From Actinomycetes bacterium (GTDB lineage: Bacteria; Actinomycetota; Actinomycetes; Actinomycetales; Microbacteriaceae): a DNA stretch of 6,875 nt. Below are positions 6,160 through 6,875 of the stretch, one piece after another (the stretch's first letter is position 1; each line of letters begins with the position of its first letter). The stretch is taken from contig JAEYVF010000067.1 in assembly GCA_023432005.1 (NCBI GenBank), positions 1 through 6,875 of the forward strand, read 5' to 3'. The translations under genes were made by a program, and so were the position numbers. Under the pieces are notes generated by a model. It ran no database searches, was not told the origin of the DNA, and saw only the letters and a program-made list of their open reading frames with translations.

Positions 6160-6173
6160 CGCCTCAGCCGAGC
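6160..6173. repeat. 14-bp direct repeat, copy 2
   Basis: This is identical to 5724-5737 and covers the end (LG-stop) of the GAP/Sap-family gene, so both minus-strand genes end in the same 14 bases. The two copies bracket the hydrolase remnant. Confidence 0.5.
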
Positions 6174-6832
6174 TCGCCGATGCCGCTCCCGACGAGCCGG
6201 CCGCCGATCGCGAGCAGCACGATGACGATGATCGTCGCGTTGTTGCGCACGAGCCAGTCGCGCGCGTCGGCGAGACGCGCGGCCGCCCGCTCACCGCCCG
6301 CGAGCAGCGCGATCACGGGCGCCGTCACGCCGAGCGTCGCGAGCACGACGAAGATCGCACCCGCGACGAGCATCTCGCCCGCACCGGCCATCGCGCCGCC
6401 GAGCGTCAGGCCCGCTCCGATCGCCATGGCGAGCTCCTTCACGTTGACCACCGTGATGAGCGCGCCGAGCCGCAGCGCGCCTCCCGCGCCGAGGCCGTCG
6501 ATCGCGCGCATCCAGCCGGGCAGCTTCTCGGCGTCGCTCCCGCGGGGTCGCGTGAGCCACTTCCGCACGGCGAGACCCACGAGCACGACCCCCAGCAGGA
6601 TCCGGATGCCGGCCGCCGCCGTCGTCGAGCCGGTCGCCGCGTCGAGGCGGTCGGCGAGGAGCGCCGCGAGGGCCACGACGGCCGCGAGCACGACGACGCG
6701 CGCGAGCGCGAACAGGGCGCCTCCGCGCAGGCCGACGGGCGCGGCGAGCAGCAGGAGCACCGCGATGATCGGCAGCGGGCTGAGGGCCACCACGACGGCG
6801 AAGGCGACGAGGTCTCCGACGAGCTCCAGCAT
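6164..6832 (-). CDS. GAP/Sap-family integral membrane protein
   Basis: The 222-residue product has about six hydrophobic segments (roughly 5-28, 38-61, 72-92, 118-142, 150-177 and 198-218). Hallmarks of the GAP family (Pfam Sap, sulfolipid-1-addressing protein) are the N-terminal ALSPLPIIAVLLLL (16-29), LPGWMRAID (104-112) in the central loop, VNVKELAMAIGAG (129-141) and a C-terminal DWLVRNNATIIVI (192-204). The mycobacterial namesake helps move sulfolipid-1 to the cell surface. Members are widespread in actinobacteria lacking that lipid, so a role in export of some small molecule or lipid is only an inference. The ATG at 6832 follows AAGGAGG by 6 bases, a firm start. The gene is complete and leads into the hydrolase remnant 31 bp downstream. 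Confidence 0.9.
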   Translation of the reverse strand: MLELVGDLVAFAVVVALSPLPIIAVLLLLAAPVGLRGGALFALARVVVLAAVVALAALLADRLDAATGSTTAAAGIRILLGVVLVGLAVRKWLTRPRGSDAEKLPGWMRAIDGLGAGGALRLGALITVVNVKELAMAIGAGLTLGGAMAGAGEMLVAGAIFVVLATLGVTAPVIALLAGGERAAARLADARDWLVRNNATIIVIVLLAIGGRLVGSGIGELG

Positions 6833-6838
6833 CCCGCG

Positions 6839-6865
6839 CCTCCTTGCGACCGGGCCCTCAGCCTA
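6839..6865 (-). promoter_or_regulatory. Ribosome-binding site and possible -10 element of the GAP/Sap gene
   Basis: On the minus strand AAGGAGG (6845-6839) sits 6 bases before the ATG, the strongest Shine-Dalgarno site in the window. TAGGCT (6865-6860) fits the TAnnnT pattern and would give a leader of about 20 bases. The -35 region would lie beyond the right window edge, so the promoter call is tentative. Confidence 0.6.
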
Positions 6866-6875
6866 CGCCGACCGG

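Noticed and set aside
1..6875. CRISPR array, tRNA/rRNA, insertion sequence, phage or defence system
   Set aside because: No regularly spaced repeats, no cloverleaf-like gap and no matching protein motifs; gaps between genes are at most about 40 bp.

Overview
The window is about 6.9 kb of very GC-rich (above 70 % by eye), tightly packed bacterial chromosome. GC-biased third codon positions, GTG starts, a likely leaderless mRNA, a GAP/Sap-family membrane protein and a strong excess of the hexamer GGATGC/GCATCC all suggest a high-GC actinobacterium. Microbacteriaceae (Microbacterium, Agromyces and relatives) are the best guess. The placement is an inference from style and gene families, not from a marker gene.

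Region 1 (1-4304, + strand) is the end of a carbohydrate-type operon. An FAD-dependent oxidoreductase of the FAD_oxidored type, cut by the left window edge, carries a helical HEAT-like C-terminal extension. Its stop codon overlaps the GTG start of a 746-residue glycoside hydrolase family 3 enzyme, so the two are probably translationally coupled. Neither shows an export signal in the visible part. Together they suggest cytoplasmic processing of an imported glycoside in which oxidation and glycosidic cleavage are linked; the substrate cannot be read from the sequence.

Region 2 (4305-5744) is a regulator/transporter module. A perfect 10-bp GC-rich inverted repeat lies between the converging ends of the GH3 gene and a MarR-family regulator (- strand). 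The regulator diverges from an EamA/DMT-family 10-TM transporter (+ strand) across a 39-bp AT-rich gap. That gap and the transporter start hold a 12-bp perfect palindrome spanning the transporter start codon, a related half-site 21 bp away next to the regulator's ribosome-binding site, and overlapping -10-like elements in both directions. The layout fits a repressor controlling itself and an exporter.

Region 3 (5728-6875, - strand) holds a GAP/Sap-family six-TM protein with a textbook ribosome-binding site. Downstream of it is a short open frame that reads as an alpha/beta hydrolase whose middle (nucleophile elbow) and 3' end (catalytic histidine) are gone, yet whose frame is intact. This remnant overlaps the transporter gene tail to tail by 17 bp.

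There is no gene-free stretch over 300 bases. I saw no tRNA, rRNA, CRISPR array, insertion sequence or phage gene. The points most worth following are the oxidoreductase-HEAT/GH3 pair, the compact MarR operator and the in-frame-deleted hydrolase.
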